Source of the DNA: an uncultured Sphingobium sp.
Lineage (GTDB): Bacteria; Pseudomonadota; Alphaproteobacteria; Sphingomonadales; Sphingomonadaceae
Assembly (NCBI GenBank): GCA_946479185.1
Contig: CAMLFF010000037.1
Location: 1 to 16,509, forward strand
Reading direction: 5' to 3'
DNA: 16,509 nt
Shown: positions 1 through 7,166 of the stretch, one piece after another
Numbering within the stretch: the first letter of the stretch is position 1
Layout of the letters: every line of letters starts with the position of its first letter
Notes under the pieces: generated by a model
What the model saw: only the letters and a program-made list of their open reading frames with translations
Told to the model about the DNA's origin: nothing
Database searches by the model: none
Made by a program: the position numbers and the translations under genes

Positions 1-259
1 AGCCGAAGCCCTTTTCTCCGTTGAAGATTTTTACAGTGCCGGAGCCTTCGCCACCGACCTGGGCAGGCATTCCGCCGCCGAAGCCGCCACGATCACCATA
101 ATTGCCGCCGCCACCGCCGCCGAAGCGATCACCGCCACCACGGGGAGCGCCGAAACCGCCGCCGCCACCACTGAAGTCTGCATAGCCGCCGCCTTCAGGT
201 TCACCAAAACCGTCACGCTTGTCTTTGCCGCGCCCGCGGCGCCCTCTATCAAAACTCAT
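1..259 (-). CDS. Cold-shock domain protein with Gly/Arg-rich N-terminal extension (partial, C-terminus beyond window)
   Basis: The minus strand opens with ATG at 259 and reads without a stop to the window edge (86 codons). Residues 1-15 are basic (MSFDRGRRGRGKDKR). About residues 20-75 are dominated by Gly with Arg, Asp, Phe and Tyr, an RGG-like low-complexity stretch. From about residue 76, GSGTVKIFNGEKGFGF is the start of a cold-shock OB fold, including the RNP1-like KGFGF motif. Cold-shock proteins bind single-stranded RNA or DNA and act as RNA chaperones in the cytoplasm. The usual CspA has no such extension, so this is a longer, probably sphingomonad-type, variant. Whether one or two cold-shock domains follow cannot be seen. 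It is divergent from the RNase D gene across a 282 bp gap. Confidence 0.85.
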   Translation of the reverse strand, partial: MSFDRGRRGRGKDKRDGFGEPEGGGYADFSGGGGGFGAPRGGGDRFGGGGGGNYGDRGGFGGGMPAQVGGEGSGTVKIFNGEKGFG

Positions 260-541
260 GCCCTGTTATTCACTTTCGCTCGTCCACGCTCACTTCGTAC
301 CCCTGCCGGACGACACGCACGGGGACTCGGCCAAAGCCACATTCAGCCGAGTTTCGCTATAACGTTGTTTAAAAGCAAGCGCGAATGATTTTGGGCGTTT
401 TTCGTCGCAAAAGCGCCGAATATTGCGCGGTTTAACACAATGTTTGCCTTAGTGCGGTCGCTGTCTCCCAAAATCAACGCTGTGACTGAAGAGAATCGCA
501 CGGAGGTTTCCCTTGCGCCGACATCCGTCTAAGGAAGCGCA

Positions 542-1159
542 ATGACCGTATATCTCCATGAAGAAGACCTCCCCGCAGGCGTGCTCGCGCAAGGCCCCGT
601 TGCAATCGATACCGAGACGATGGGGCTGATCACGCCGCGCGATCGCCTGTGTCTCGTCCAGATTAGCGATGGTGGAGGCGATGAGCATCTCGTCCGTTTC
701 GCACCCGGAAGCGACTATGCCGCGCCCAATCTGCGCGCCGTGATCGCGGACCCGAATCGGCTCAAATTGTTCCATTTCGGCCGCTTCGATATCGCCGCGC
801 TCCAACATTATATGGGCGTGCTGGCAGCACCGGTCTATTGCACCAAGATCGCCTCGCGCCTTGTGCGGACCTATACCGACCGGCACGGCCTGAAGGAAAT
901 CGTGCGCGAATTGCTGGGCGTGGAAGTCAGCAAGCAGCAGCAAAGCTCCGATTGGGGCGCGCCGGTGCTGAGCGATGCGCAGCGCGATTATGCCGCATCG
1001 GATGTGCGTTATCTGCACGCACTCATGGCCCATCTGGATGTGCGCCTCGCGCGCGAGGGCCGCACGGAGTTGGCAAAGGCCTGCTTCGATTTCCTGCCGC
1101 ACCGCGCGATGCTCGATCTTGCCGGTTGGCCGGAGACTGACATTTTCGCCCATGCGTAA
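542..1159 (+). CDS. rnd: RNase D-like 3'-5' exonuclease (short form)
   Basis: The 205-residue protein has the DEDDy exonuclease motifs in order: Exo I with D23 and E25 (AIDTETMGL), Exo II with D83 (HFGRFDIAAL), and Exo III with Y150 and D154 (YAASDVRYL). It should remove 3' nucleotides from structured RNA such as tRNA precursors, using two metal ions in the cytoplasm. It is much shorter than E. coli RNase D (about 375 residues) because the C-terminal HRDC domains are absent, which is usual for this alphaproteobacterial form. The ATG at 542 follows AGGAAG by a normal distance. Its stop overlaps the lptC start by 8 bp, so it heads the lpt operon. Confidence 0.9.
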   Translation: MTVYLHEEDLPAGVLAQGPVAIDTETMGLITPRDRLCLVQISDGGGDEHLVRFAPGSDYAAPNLRAVIADPNRLKLFHFGRFDIAALQHYMGVLAAPVYCTKIASRLVRTYTDRHGLKEIVRELLGVEVSKQQQSSDWGAPVLSDAQRDYAASDVRYLHALMAHLDVRLAREGRTELAKACFDFLPHRAMLDLAGWPETDIFAHA

Positions 1160-1835
1160 AAGCCGCCGCGCCAATATTCCTGCCGGTTATGAGCTGGCGC
1201 CCTCTGCGCTCGCCAGCGCGGAGCTGAGCAAGCGCCAGCATTGGGCGGCGCCTGGCGGCCAGCATGATTTCATGATTCGCCTGCTCAAGCGGATGTTGCC
1301 GATTTGCGCGGCGCTGCTCGGCGCGTTCCTGCTGGCAGCGCCTTTTCTGCATCAGACCGAAGTCAGCTTCGTGCTCGACAAGAATAAGGTGGATGTGGCG
1401 AGCGAGCGGCTGAAAGTGACGGAAGCCTTGTATCGCGGGGAAGACGCCAATGGCCGTCCATTCTCACTCCGCGCTGGCTCTGCCCTGCAGCGCAATTCGG
1501 TGAATCCCACCGTCGAGCTCAATGAGCTGGAGGCGCGGATGCAGATGGACAATGGCGGCGCGGTCGTCACCGCGCGTCAGGGCGCTTATAATATGGAGCG
1601 CGAAACCATCGCGATCGTAGGCCCCATCCAGTTCGAGAAGGCGGGTGGCTATCGGCTGACGACGCGCGATGTGGATATCAGCCTGACGCAGCGCGATCTG
1701 CGCAGCCGAGGCAGTGTCGAAGGGCGCATGCCAGCGGGCACATTTCGCGCCGATCACCTCGAAGCCGATCTGGAAGCGCGAACAGTGACGCTGCAAGGCA
1801 ACGCCCGCTTGCGCATGGAGCAATTAGCACGGTAA
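1152..1835 (+). CDS. lptC: LPS-transport periplasmic protein LptC
   Basis: LptC is the bitopic inner-membrane component that receives lipopolysaccharide from the LptB2FG transporter and passes it to LptA. The protein is 227 residues from ATG 1152, which overlaps the RNase D stop. An N-terminal cytoplasmic stretch of about 42 residues precedes one membrane segment (about 43-66, LPICAALLGAFLLAAPFL). The rest is a periplasmic beta-jellyroll-type domain with the spaced 'G..F.L.A..A' pattern of the family. An upstream in-frame start at 975 would lie wholly inside the RNase D gene and was not used. The next gene, lptA, starts within the stop codon (TAATG at 1833-1837), indicating translational coupling. 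The N-terminal cytoplasmic tail is longer than in E. coli LptC. Confidence 0.88.
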   Translation: MRKSRRANIPAGYELAPSALASAELSKRQHWAAPGGQHDFMIRLLKRMLPICAALLGAFLLAAPFLHQTEVSFVLDKNKVDVASERLKVTEALYRGEDANGRPFSLRAGSALQRNSVNPTVELNELEARMQMDNGGAVVTARQGAYNMERETIAIVGPIQFEKAGGYRLTTRDVDISLTQRDLRSRGSVEGRMPAGTFRADHLEADLEARTVTLQGNARLRMEQLAR

Positions 1836-2392
1836 TGGCGACGTTGATGCGCACCCCGCTTATTCTTGTCGCCGCCAGCCTTGGGCTTGGCTTTGCAATG
1901 CTGCCCCTGCTTGGCGACACCGCCGATGCGCAGGTGCTCAGCGGCCATGACACTCGCGCGCCGGTGGATTTCTCCGCCGACCGCATCGAGGTGCAAGATC
2001 GCGCCGACCGGGTTGTCGTGACCGGCAATGTGCAGGTGACGCAGGCTGGCATGCGGATGACGGCGCAGCGGCTCACCGTGGCTTATCATAACGCCAGCGG
2101 CATCGAGATCGACCGACTGGACGCGTCGGGCGGCGTCGTCGTGACGCGCGGCAATGAGCGAGCGAGCGGATCGGTTGCGATTTATGATCTCAACCGTCGG
2201 CTGATCACGCTGGTGGGCAATGTGCAGCTCAACCAGAGCGGCAATCGCCTGTCCGGCTCGCGCCTCGTGATCGATCTGGTAAGTGGGCGCTCGACGGTGG
2301 ATGGTTCTGCTTCGGGCTCTGCACCGGGCACCACGACATCGGGTGGCCGCGTTTCCGGCACGTTCAAGGTGCGACAGGGCTCCGGGCAGTAA
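1835..2392 (+). CDS. lptA: LPS-transport periplasmic bridge protein LptA
   Basis: LptA oligomers form the periplasmic bridge that carries lipopolysaccharide from LptC to LptD. The protein is 185 residues, the usual size for the family. Residues 1-32 form a signal peptide, with probable cleavage after ADA (30-32). The mature part carries OstA/LptA repeats, for example PVDFSADRIEVQDRADRVV and VVTGNVQVTQAGMRMTAQRL. The tail (about 155-185) is Ser/Gly/Thr-rich and probably disordered. It is coupled to lptC by the shared TAATG. A 127 bp gap then separates it from lptB. Confidence 0.92.
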   Translation: MATLMRTPLILVAASLGLGFAMLPLLGDTADAQVLSGHDTRAPVDFSADRIEVQDRADRVVVTGNVQVTQAGMRMTAQRLTVAYHNASGIEIDRLDASGGVVVTRGNERASGSVAIYDLNRRLITLVGNVQLNQSGNRLSGSRLVIDLVSGRSTVDGSASGSAPGTTTSGGRVSGTFKVRQGSGQ

Positions 2393-2519
2393 CGTCCAAC
2401 GTGCGCAATTCGCTGCTCCATGCAATTTTCCTGCCAATGTGAGATTGCGGTCTGCCGCATAACGTGCCAGCAACCGCAGCACGCAAATGTGGCGACGCAG
2501 CAGAGACGAGGAGCCGACC

Positions 2520-3308
2520 ATGAGTGATCTTGCCGCCCCGCTGCACGATGCGCCGCGTGCCGATGCGCCAAGCGAAAATGGGGGCGAGCATCGCCTCCAG
2601 GTCATTTCCATCGCCAAAAGCTATGACAAGCGCACGGTTCTGGCCGATGTGAGCCTTGAAGTTGGGCATGGCGAAGTGGTCGGTCTGCTGGGGCCGAACG
2701 GCGCGGGCAAGACGACCTGTTTCTATTCCATCATGGGGCTGGTGAAGCCGGATTCCGGGCGCATCATCCTGGAAGGCAATGATATTACCGGGCTACCCAT
2801 GTATCGCCGCGCGATCCTGGGACTTGGCTATCTGCCACAGGAAACATCCATTTTTCGCGGCATGACCGTGGAGCAGAACATCCTCTGCGTGCTGGAGCTT
2901 GCCGAGCCGGACAAGGTCGCCCGCGCCGAAAAACTGGAAACGCTGTTGGAGGACTTCGGTCTTGCAAGGCTGCGGACCAGCTCGGCGATGGCGCTCTCCG
3001 GTGGCGAGCGGCGACGCTGCGAAATTGCCCGCGCACTGGCGGCGAACCCGTCCATCGTATTGCTCGATGAGCCTTTTGCGGGCATTGATCCGCTCTCCAT
3101 CGCGGACATTCGTGACCTGGTGAAGGATTTGAAGACGCGCGGCATCGGCGTGCTCATCACCGATCATAATGTACGCGAGACGCTGGAAATCGTGGATCGC
3201 GCCTGCATCATTTATGATGGCAAGGTGCTGTTTGCGGGCAGTCCTGCCGAGCTGGTTGCCAATGCTGATGTGCGCCGCCTCTATCTTGGCGAAGGTTTCT
3301 CGCTGTGA
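2520..3308 (+). CDS. lptB: LPS-transport ABC ATPase LptB
   Basis: LptB is the cytoplasmic ATPase that powers extraction of lipopolysaccharide by LptFG. The 262-residue protein has every ABC motif: Walker A GPNGAGKTT (58-66), Q-loop Q107, signature LSGGE (159-163), Walker B IVLLDEP (179-185) with catalytic E184, and H-loop H216 (TDHNVRE). I chose ATG 2520 because an AGGAG-type site lies just upstream and homology starts shortly after. An in-frame upstream start at 2487 lacks such a site. A non-conserved leader of about 25 residues precedes the ATPase fold. The 127 bp between lptA and lptB shows no gene, and lptB may have its own promoter there. The partners lptF and lptG are not in the window. 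Confidence 0.95.
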   Translation: MSDLAAPLHDAPRADAPSENGGEHRLQVISIAKSYDKRTVLADVSLEVGHGEVVGLLGPNGAGKTTCFYSIMGLVKPDSGRIILEGNDITGLPMYRRAILGLGYLPQETSIFRGMTVEQNILCVLELAEPDKVARAEKLETLLEDFGLARLRTSSAMALSGGERRRCEIARALAANPSIVLLDEPFAGIDPLSIADIRDLVKDLKTRGIGVLITDHNVRETLEIVDRACIIYDGKVLFAGSPAELVANADVRRLYLGEGFSL

Positions 3309-3347
3309 TGGCTGAGCGGCGGGCATACTGACCGGCGCGCACTGACC

Positions 3348-4853
3348 ATGGCGCTCGCGCCCCGTCTGGACTTGCGGCACAGCCAGTCGCTGGTGATGAC
3401 GCCGCAATTGCAGCAGGCGATCAAGCTGCTGGCGCTCTCCAACCTGGAGCTGGAAACCTTCATCGGCGGCGAGCTGGAGCGCAACCCGCTGCTGGAAGCG
3501 GGCGATGTGGTGGCGCAGCCGGCGCGCGAAGAGGCGGTGCCCGTTGAAGGCGCCGAGCCACGCTCCGGGCCTGAGGCGGCGTCGGACACGCTCATCGAGC
3601 GCGGCGCGGGCGGCAATGATGCGCCGCTTGACGTGGATTATTCCGCCGAGACCTTCATCGACGACGGGCCGGGCGATCGCTCCGGGGCAACGCAGAGCGC
3701 ATCGTCCAGCCTTGCCTCACAGGGCAGCGGCTCTGAGGATGGGCTGGACTTCGACAGCTTTGCCGCGCCGGAGATCGGCTTGTATGAGCATCTGATGCAG
3801 CAGGCGGGCGCGACGCTTGCCGGGATGCGGTTGGTCATCGCGACCCAGCTTATCGGTCAGATCGATGATGCGGGTTATCTGGAAAGCAATTTGCTGGAGA
3901 CAGCCTATCGCCTTGGTGTCCCCCTCGCTGAGGTGGAGGCTGTGCTCGCAGTAATCCACAGCTTTGATCCGGCTGGCATTGGCGCGCGCACTCTTGCGGA
4001 GTGCATCGCGATCCAGGCGCGCGAGGCGGACCGCTATGATCCCGCAATGGCGGCGCTGATCGACAATCTGGAATTGCTCGCCAAGGGGCAGGTCACGCAG
4101 CTGCGCCGCATTTGCGGGGTGGATGAGGAAGATATGGCGGACATGATCCGCGAGCTGCGCAGCTATAATCCCAAGCCCGGCCTGCTTTATGGCGGCGATC
4201 GATCCAATATTGTGGTGCCGGACATCTTCGTGCTGCCGACAAAAGCTGGCTGGGCGATCGAGATCAATGGCGCGACCTTGCCGCGGCTGCTCGTGAACCA
4301 GCGCTACCACAGCCAGCTGGCGAGCGGGGCGAAGGACAAGGCCTCACGCGCGTGGCTTACGGATTGCCTGACGAGCGCGAACTGGCTCATCAAAGCGCTC
4401 GACCAGCGGCAGCGCACGATCCTGAAGGTGACCGAGGAGATTGTGAAGCGGCAGGAGGCCTTCTTCCATCATGGCATCGCCCATCTGCGCCCGCTCACGT
4501 TGCGCGCGGTGGCGGAGAAGGTGGAGCTGCATGAGTCCACGATCAGCCGAGTGACGAGCAACAAATATCTCTCCTGCCCGCGCGGCACCTATGAACTGAA
4601 ATTCTTCTTCACGAGCGCGATTGCCTCCGCTGATGGGGGTGAGGCCGCATCGGCGGAGGCTGTGAAAAGCCAGATTCGGCTGCTGATTGAGGGGGAGCAG
4701 CCGGGCGCTATCCTCTCCGACGATACTTTGGTCGATCTGCTGCGCGACAAAGGCTTCGATATCGCGCGGCGCACGGTTGCGAAATATCGTGAGGCGATCG
4801 GTTTTGGGTCATCAGTCCAGCGGCGCAGGCAAAAGGCGATGCTCGCGCGCTAA
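3348..4853 (+). CDS. rpoN: RNA polymerase sigma-54 factor RpoN
   Basis: Sigma-54 directs RNA polymerase to -24/-12 promoters and needs AAA+ activators to open them. The 501-residue protein shows all parts. Region I is Gln/Leu-rich (about 1-50; TPQLQQAIKLLALSNLELE). An acidic, variable region II spans about 51-140. The core-binding domain covers about 140-310. The HTH is at about 383-407 (LTLRAVAEKVELHESTISRV). The RpoN box ARRTVAKYRE is at 473-482. It follows lptB by 39 bp on the same strand, the order common in Alphaproteobacteria. The genes often found next (hpf, ptsN) are absent. A convergent DUF1328 gene begins 4 bp after the stop instead. Confidence 0.96.
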   Translation: MALAPRLDLRHSQSLVMTPQLQQAIKLLALSNLELETFIGGELERNPLLEAGDVVAQPAREEAVPVEGAEPRSGPEAASDTLIERGAGGNDAPLDVDYSAETFIDDGPGDRSGATQSASSSLASQGSGSEDGLDFDSFAAPEIGLYEHLMQQAGATLAGMRLVIATQLIGQIDDAGYLESNLLETAYRLGVPLAEVEAVLAVIHSFDPAGIGARTLAECIAIQAREADRYDPAMAALIDNLELLAKGQVTQLRRICGVDEEDMADMIRELRSYNPKPGLLYGGDRSNIVVPDIFVLPTKAGWAIEINGATLPRLLVNQRYHSQLASGAKDKASRAWLTDCLTSANWLIKALDQRQRTILKVTEEIVKRQEAFFHHGIAHLRPLTLRAVAEKVELHESTISRVTSNKYLSCPRGTYELKFFFTSAIASADGGEAASAEAVKSQIRLLIEGEQPGAILSDDTLVDLLRDKGFDIARRTVAKYREAIGFGSSVQRRRQKAMLAR

Positions 4854-4857
4854 ACGC

Positions 4858-5043
4858 TCAGTCGATCATCTTGGAGACCTTCTTGCCCGCCATCACCCCA
4901 AGGATGATGAAGAGGACGAACAGCCCCAGCGCGATGAAGAAGAGAATTTTGGCGATGCCGACAAAGGCGCCTGCAACGCCGCCGAACCCCAGCAGGGCCG
5001 CAACACCGGCAACGATAAGGCAGATAATGGCGAGGCGAATCAT
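4858..5043 (-). CDS. DUF1328 / YtjA-family small membrane protein
   Basis: The 61-residue, very hydrophobic protein has two membrane segments (about 4-24 and 30-52) and a short basic tail (AGKKVSKMID). This matches the DUF1328/YtjA family in length and pattern. Its function is unknown; the family is found in the inner membrane of many Proteobacteria. ATG 5043 is preceded on its strand by TTTGGAGC, a fair ribosome site. A longer frame extending to 5202 and beyond lacks support because its extra residues are unlike the family. The gene is convergent with rpoN, leaving only 4 bp between the stops. Confidence 0.85.
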   Translation of the reverse strand: MIRLAIICLIVAGVAALLGFGGVAGAFVGIAKILFFIALGLFVLFIILGVMAGKKVSKMID

Positions 5044-5160
5044 GGCATGCTCCAAATGTGGGTTGCCGATTGAACGCGCTGATCTGAGGCAAAGTTCCCG
5101 CGCACAAGAGGTCGGGCGGCGGGCAGTGGCGCAAGTGACGCGCCCATAATCGCTTAAAGA

Positions 5161-5222
5161 TGGAGCGCAGGCCCCCAGCGGCTTGCGAAAGCTGCAAGAC
5201 ACCGCTAGGGGCCTGCGCTCCA
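5161..5222. repeat. Long near-perfect inverted repeat upstream of tRNA-Ser
   Basis: Arms 5161-5181 and 5202-5222 are complementary over 21 bp with one mismatch. The 20 bp between them contains a further small stem (CTTGC / GCAAG). It has no T-run on either side, so it does not look like a standard terminator. It ends 8 bp before the tRNA-Ser gene. It could be an extragenic palindromic element or a processing or insulating hairpin. Confidence 0.8.
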
Positions 5223-5230
5223 GAGCATGC

Positions 5231-5321
5231 GGAGCGGTGGCCGAGTGGTCGAAGGCGCTCGCCTGGAAAGTGAGTATACGTCAAAAGCGTATCCAGGGTT
5301 CGAATCCCTGCCGCTCCGCCA
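5231..5321 (+). tRNA. tRNA-Ser (anticodon GGA)
   Basis: The acceptor stem GGAGCGG (5231-5237) pairs with CCGCTCC (5311-5317), followed by discriminator G and an encoded CCA (5319-5321). The anticodon loop reads CTGGAAA, giving GGA, which decodes UCC and UCU. A long variable arm (TACG...CGTA) marks a class II serine tRNA. The T arm contains GGTTCGAATCC. An integrase gene begins 184 bp downstream, so the 3' half of this tRNA is the likely attachment site of the element that follows. Confidence 0.95.
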
Positions 5322-5505
5322 TTTTGCACTTTTTCGGCGTTCGCTGAAGCTCGAAAAATCCTAATAACCATCAGAAATTACAGAATAAAGTTCCGTTTGT
5401 GTTCGCCGACGGTCGCTTGCCTCCGAAAAGTCATGTGGGACTGAGTGTGGGACTAGAGAGGGGGGTGGGCTTCACCATCGGGCGACGCCGTGCTATGATT
5501 CGGGC
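5322..5505. other. Putative left attachment region between tRNA-Ser and integrase
   Basis: This 184 bp non-coding stretch lies between the tRNA 3' end and int, where attL and integrase arm sites are expected. It holds a dyad TTTTTCG (5330-5336) / CGAAAAA (5352-5358) and a tandem direct repeat (listed separately). The attachment role is inferred from position. I could not find a matching right-hand copy of the tRNA end in the window. Confidence 0.5.
5434..5454 (+). repeat. Tandem direct repeat, possible integrase arm-type sites
   Basis: TGTGGGACT occurs at 5434-5442 and again at 5446-5454, a 12 bp period with GAG between. Short direct repeats of this kind near a tRNA-linked integrase gene are often arm-type binding sites for the integrase N-terminal domain. 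That role is inferred here. Confidence 0.55.
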
Positions 5506-6759
5506 ATGGGAAAGCTCACCAAGGCGATCATCGAAGGGCTCAAGGAGCCTGGTCGGTATGCCGACGGTGACGGGCTTTACCTGAAGATTTCGCCCAGCGG
5601 CGGCAAAAGCTGGGTCCTTCGCATCCAGATCAAGGGCACGCGTCGCGATATCGGATTAGGCGACGCTCGCTATGTTCCCGCTCCGACAGCACGCCTCGAA
5701 GCGGCGGCCGCAAAGAAGCTCGCAGCAGCGGGCATCGATCCGCTTGAGGAGCGTCGCAAGGTTGCGAAGGTTGTTCCGACCTTTGAACAGGCCGCCAGGA
5801 AGGCACACGCCGAAATGATCAAGGGCTGGAAGAACGGCAAGCACACCAAGCAGTGGATCAAGACGCTGGAGCTTTATGCCTTCCCCAAGCTCGGCAAGCT
5901 CAAGGTCGACAAGATCGATGGGCCTCTCATACGCGATGTTTTAGCCCCAATATGGCTCGAAATTCCGGAGACTGCGCGGCGCGTACGACAGCGGATCGGC
6001 ACCGTGCTTGACTGGTCCTTTTCCAACGGCTTTCGCGACACTGAGGCGCCGATCCGATCAATCTCGAAAGGCTTGCCTCGGCAACCGAAGAAGAAGGGAC
6101 ACTTCGCCGCCTTGCCACATGCGCAGGTGCCTGCGTTTCTTGTTCACCTTCGGAACAAAGATCTATCCGCGAGCCAGCTTGCGCTCGAAACGCTCATTCT
6201 CACGGCCGTCAGATCCGGCGAGGTTCGAGGCGCGCGGTGGTCCGAACTGAATGAGGACCTTACGCTTTGGACGATTCCCGGCGAGCGTATGAAGGCTGGA
6301 GTTGATCATGTCGTACCGCTCTCCCCTCAAGCGGCGGACGTTTTCCGCCGTGCGCAGGCGCTAGCAGTTAAAGATTGCGAACTCGTCTTCCCGTCCAGCA
6401 TGTCCGCGACTATTCTTTCCGACATGGCGCTTCTGGAGTTGGTCCGCGGCATGGGCGTCGCGGCTACGGTCCACGGGTTCCGATCGAGCTTTCGCGATTG
6501 GGCGGCCGAAGAAACGGACGTGGCACGCGAGATCGCGGAAGCGGCACTCGCTCACACGCTCCAGAACAAAGTCGAGGCAGCTTATCGGCGGACCGATTTC
6601 TTGAATAAGCGGCGCGCGCTCATGGCGGCGTGGGCGGATTACTGCCTCGGCAAGCCTAAGGTTCGCGCTCGCAAGACAGCTCCCGAAAGGTCTTCGTTGG
6701 CCGGCCGCGCTTTCGCGCCGTCGGCGCCGGGGAAGCCGACTCGCGCCGCCGCTCAATAA
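5506..6759 (+). CDS. int: Tyrosine recombinase / integrase, P4 type
   Basis: The 417-residue protein has an N-terminal arm-binding DUF4102 domain (about 5-85; ADGDGLYLKISPSGGKSW). A SAM-like core-binding domain covers about 90-185, and a C-terminal catalytic domain follows. The catalytic residues are R236 (TAVRSGEVRGARW), K263, H323 and R326 (HGFR), H350 (ALAH) and nucleophile Y360 (EAAYRRTD). It should catalyse integration and excision at the tRNA-Ser end. All catalytic residues are present and the frame is open, so it may be active. The ATG at 5506 lacks a strong ribosome site, but the domain begins within a few residues of it. The last 104 bp overlap the convergent HTH gene. Confidence 0.95.
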   Translation: MGKLTKAIIEGLKEPGRYADGDGLYLKISPSGGKSWVLRIQIKGTRRDIGLGDARYVPAPTARLEAAAAKKLAAAGIDPLEERRKVAKVVPTFEQAARKAHAEMIKGWKNGKHTKQWIKTLELYAFPKLGKLKVDKIDGPLIRDVLAPIWLEIPETARRVRQRIGTVLDWSFSNGFRDTEAPIRSISKGLPRQPKKKGHFAALPHAQVPAFLVHLRNKDLSASQLALETLILTAVRSGEVRGARWSELNEDLTLWTIPGERMKAGVDHVVPLSPQAADVFRRAQALAVKDCELVFPSSMSATILSDMALLELVRGMGVAATVHGFRSSFRDWAAEETDVAREIAEAALAHTLQNKVEAAYRRTDFLNKRRALMAAWADYCLGKPKVRARKTAPERSSLAGRAFAPSAPGKPTRAAAQ

Positions 6760-6937
6760 ATGCTTCGAGGCTTGCCCTGATTATGAGGGTGGCACGGCCG
6801 AGTTTGATGACTTCGATCTCGCGCGCCCCGATCAGTTCGTAGATTTTTGTCTTGCCGATTCCGAGCAAGCTTGCGGCGTCGGCAACCCTGATCGTCAAGG
6901 GGACTGATCGGGCCGATCGGTCCGATGGCTTGGTCAC
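6656..6937 (-). CDS. AlpA/excisionase-type HTH protein, candidate recombination directionality factor
   Basis: The 93-residue basic protein has a MerR-like winged HTH (about 19-65) of the excisionase/AlpA type: VADAASLLGIGKTKIYELI, then a wing with IKLGRATLI. The tail is basic (RKRGRPTK). I chose GTG 6937 because it overlaps the stop of the upstream DUF2274 gene in the sequence GTGA, the pattern of translational coupling. Starting there also removes 13 residues of no known homology. Its 3' end overlaps int by 104 bp, tail to tail. Proteins of this family often turn integrases toward excision (RdfS, Xis) or regulate such genes. The assignment as directionality factor is inferred from family and position. 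A conjugation-operon regulator is the alternative. Confidence 0.75.
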   Translation of the reverse strand: MTKPSDRSARSVPLTIRVADAASLLGIGKTKIYELIGAREIEVIKLGRATLIIRASLEAFIERRRESASPAPTARKRGRPTKTFRELSCEREP

Positions 6938-7158
6938 GACCGCTGGACACCTTTCTCCCGTGCCTTGGCGAAGCAACGGTCAGCGGACAGGAAGGCCGCA
7001 AGCATATGCGGGATCAGTTCGGTGATCGGCTCTTCACTGCCGTAGGTTTCTGCATAGCAGCGAGCGTAGTCGCGCAATGCCTCATGAAGTTCCGGCAAGA
7101 TTGTAAGCGCAAGTTTCACTGGCGTGCGATCAGGCAATTTTCCGAGCTTCAGTTCCAT
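6934..7158 (-). CDS. DUF2274 family protein of conjugative elements
   Basis: The 74-residue protein begins MELKLGKLPDRTPVKL and contains LPELHEALRDYARCY, ending in a segment with FLSADRCFAKAREK. This matches DUF2274, a small family almost always encoded just after trbI in alphaproteobacterial conjugation clusters. Its function is unknown. It resembles a ribbon-helix-helix-sized protein, but I cannot assign DNA binding. ATG 7158 sits 6 bp after TTAGGAG, a strong ribosome site that overlaps the trbI stop. An in-frame ATG at 7179 would lie upstream of that site and was rejected. The gene is part of a minus-strand trbI-DUF2274-HTH operon. Confidence 0.85.
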   Translation of the reverse strand: MELKLGKLPDRTPVKLALTILPELHEALRDYARCYAETYGSEEPITELIPHMLAAFLSADRCFAKAREKGVQRS

Positions 7159-7166
7159 ATCAACTC

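Noticed and set aside
449..1174. Long minus-strand open frame opposite the RNase D gene
   Set aside because: It mirrors the exonuclease gene, whose catalytic motifs are clear, and shows no recognisable domain.
1754..2617. Long minus-strand open frame opposite lptA and lptB
   Set aside because: Arg/Ala/His-rich translation typical of antisense GC-rich DNA; the plus strand carries lptA and the start of lptB.
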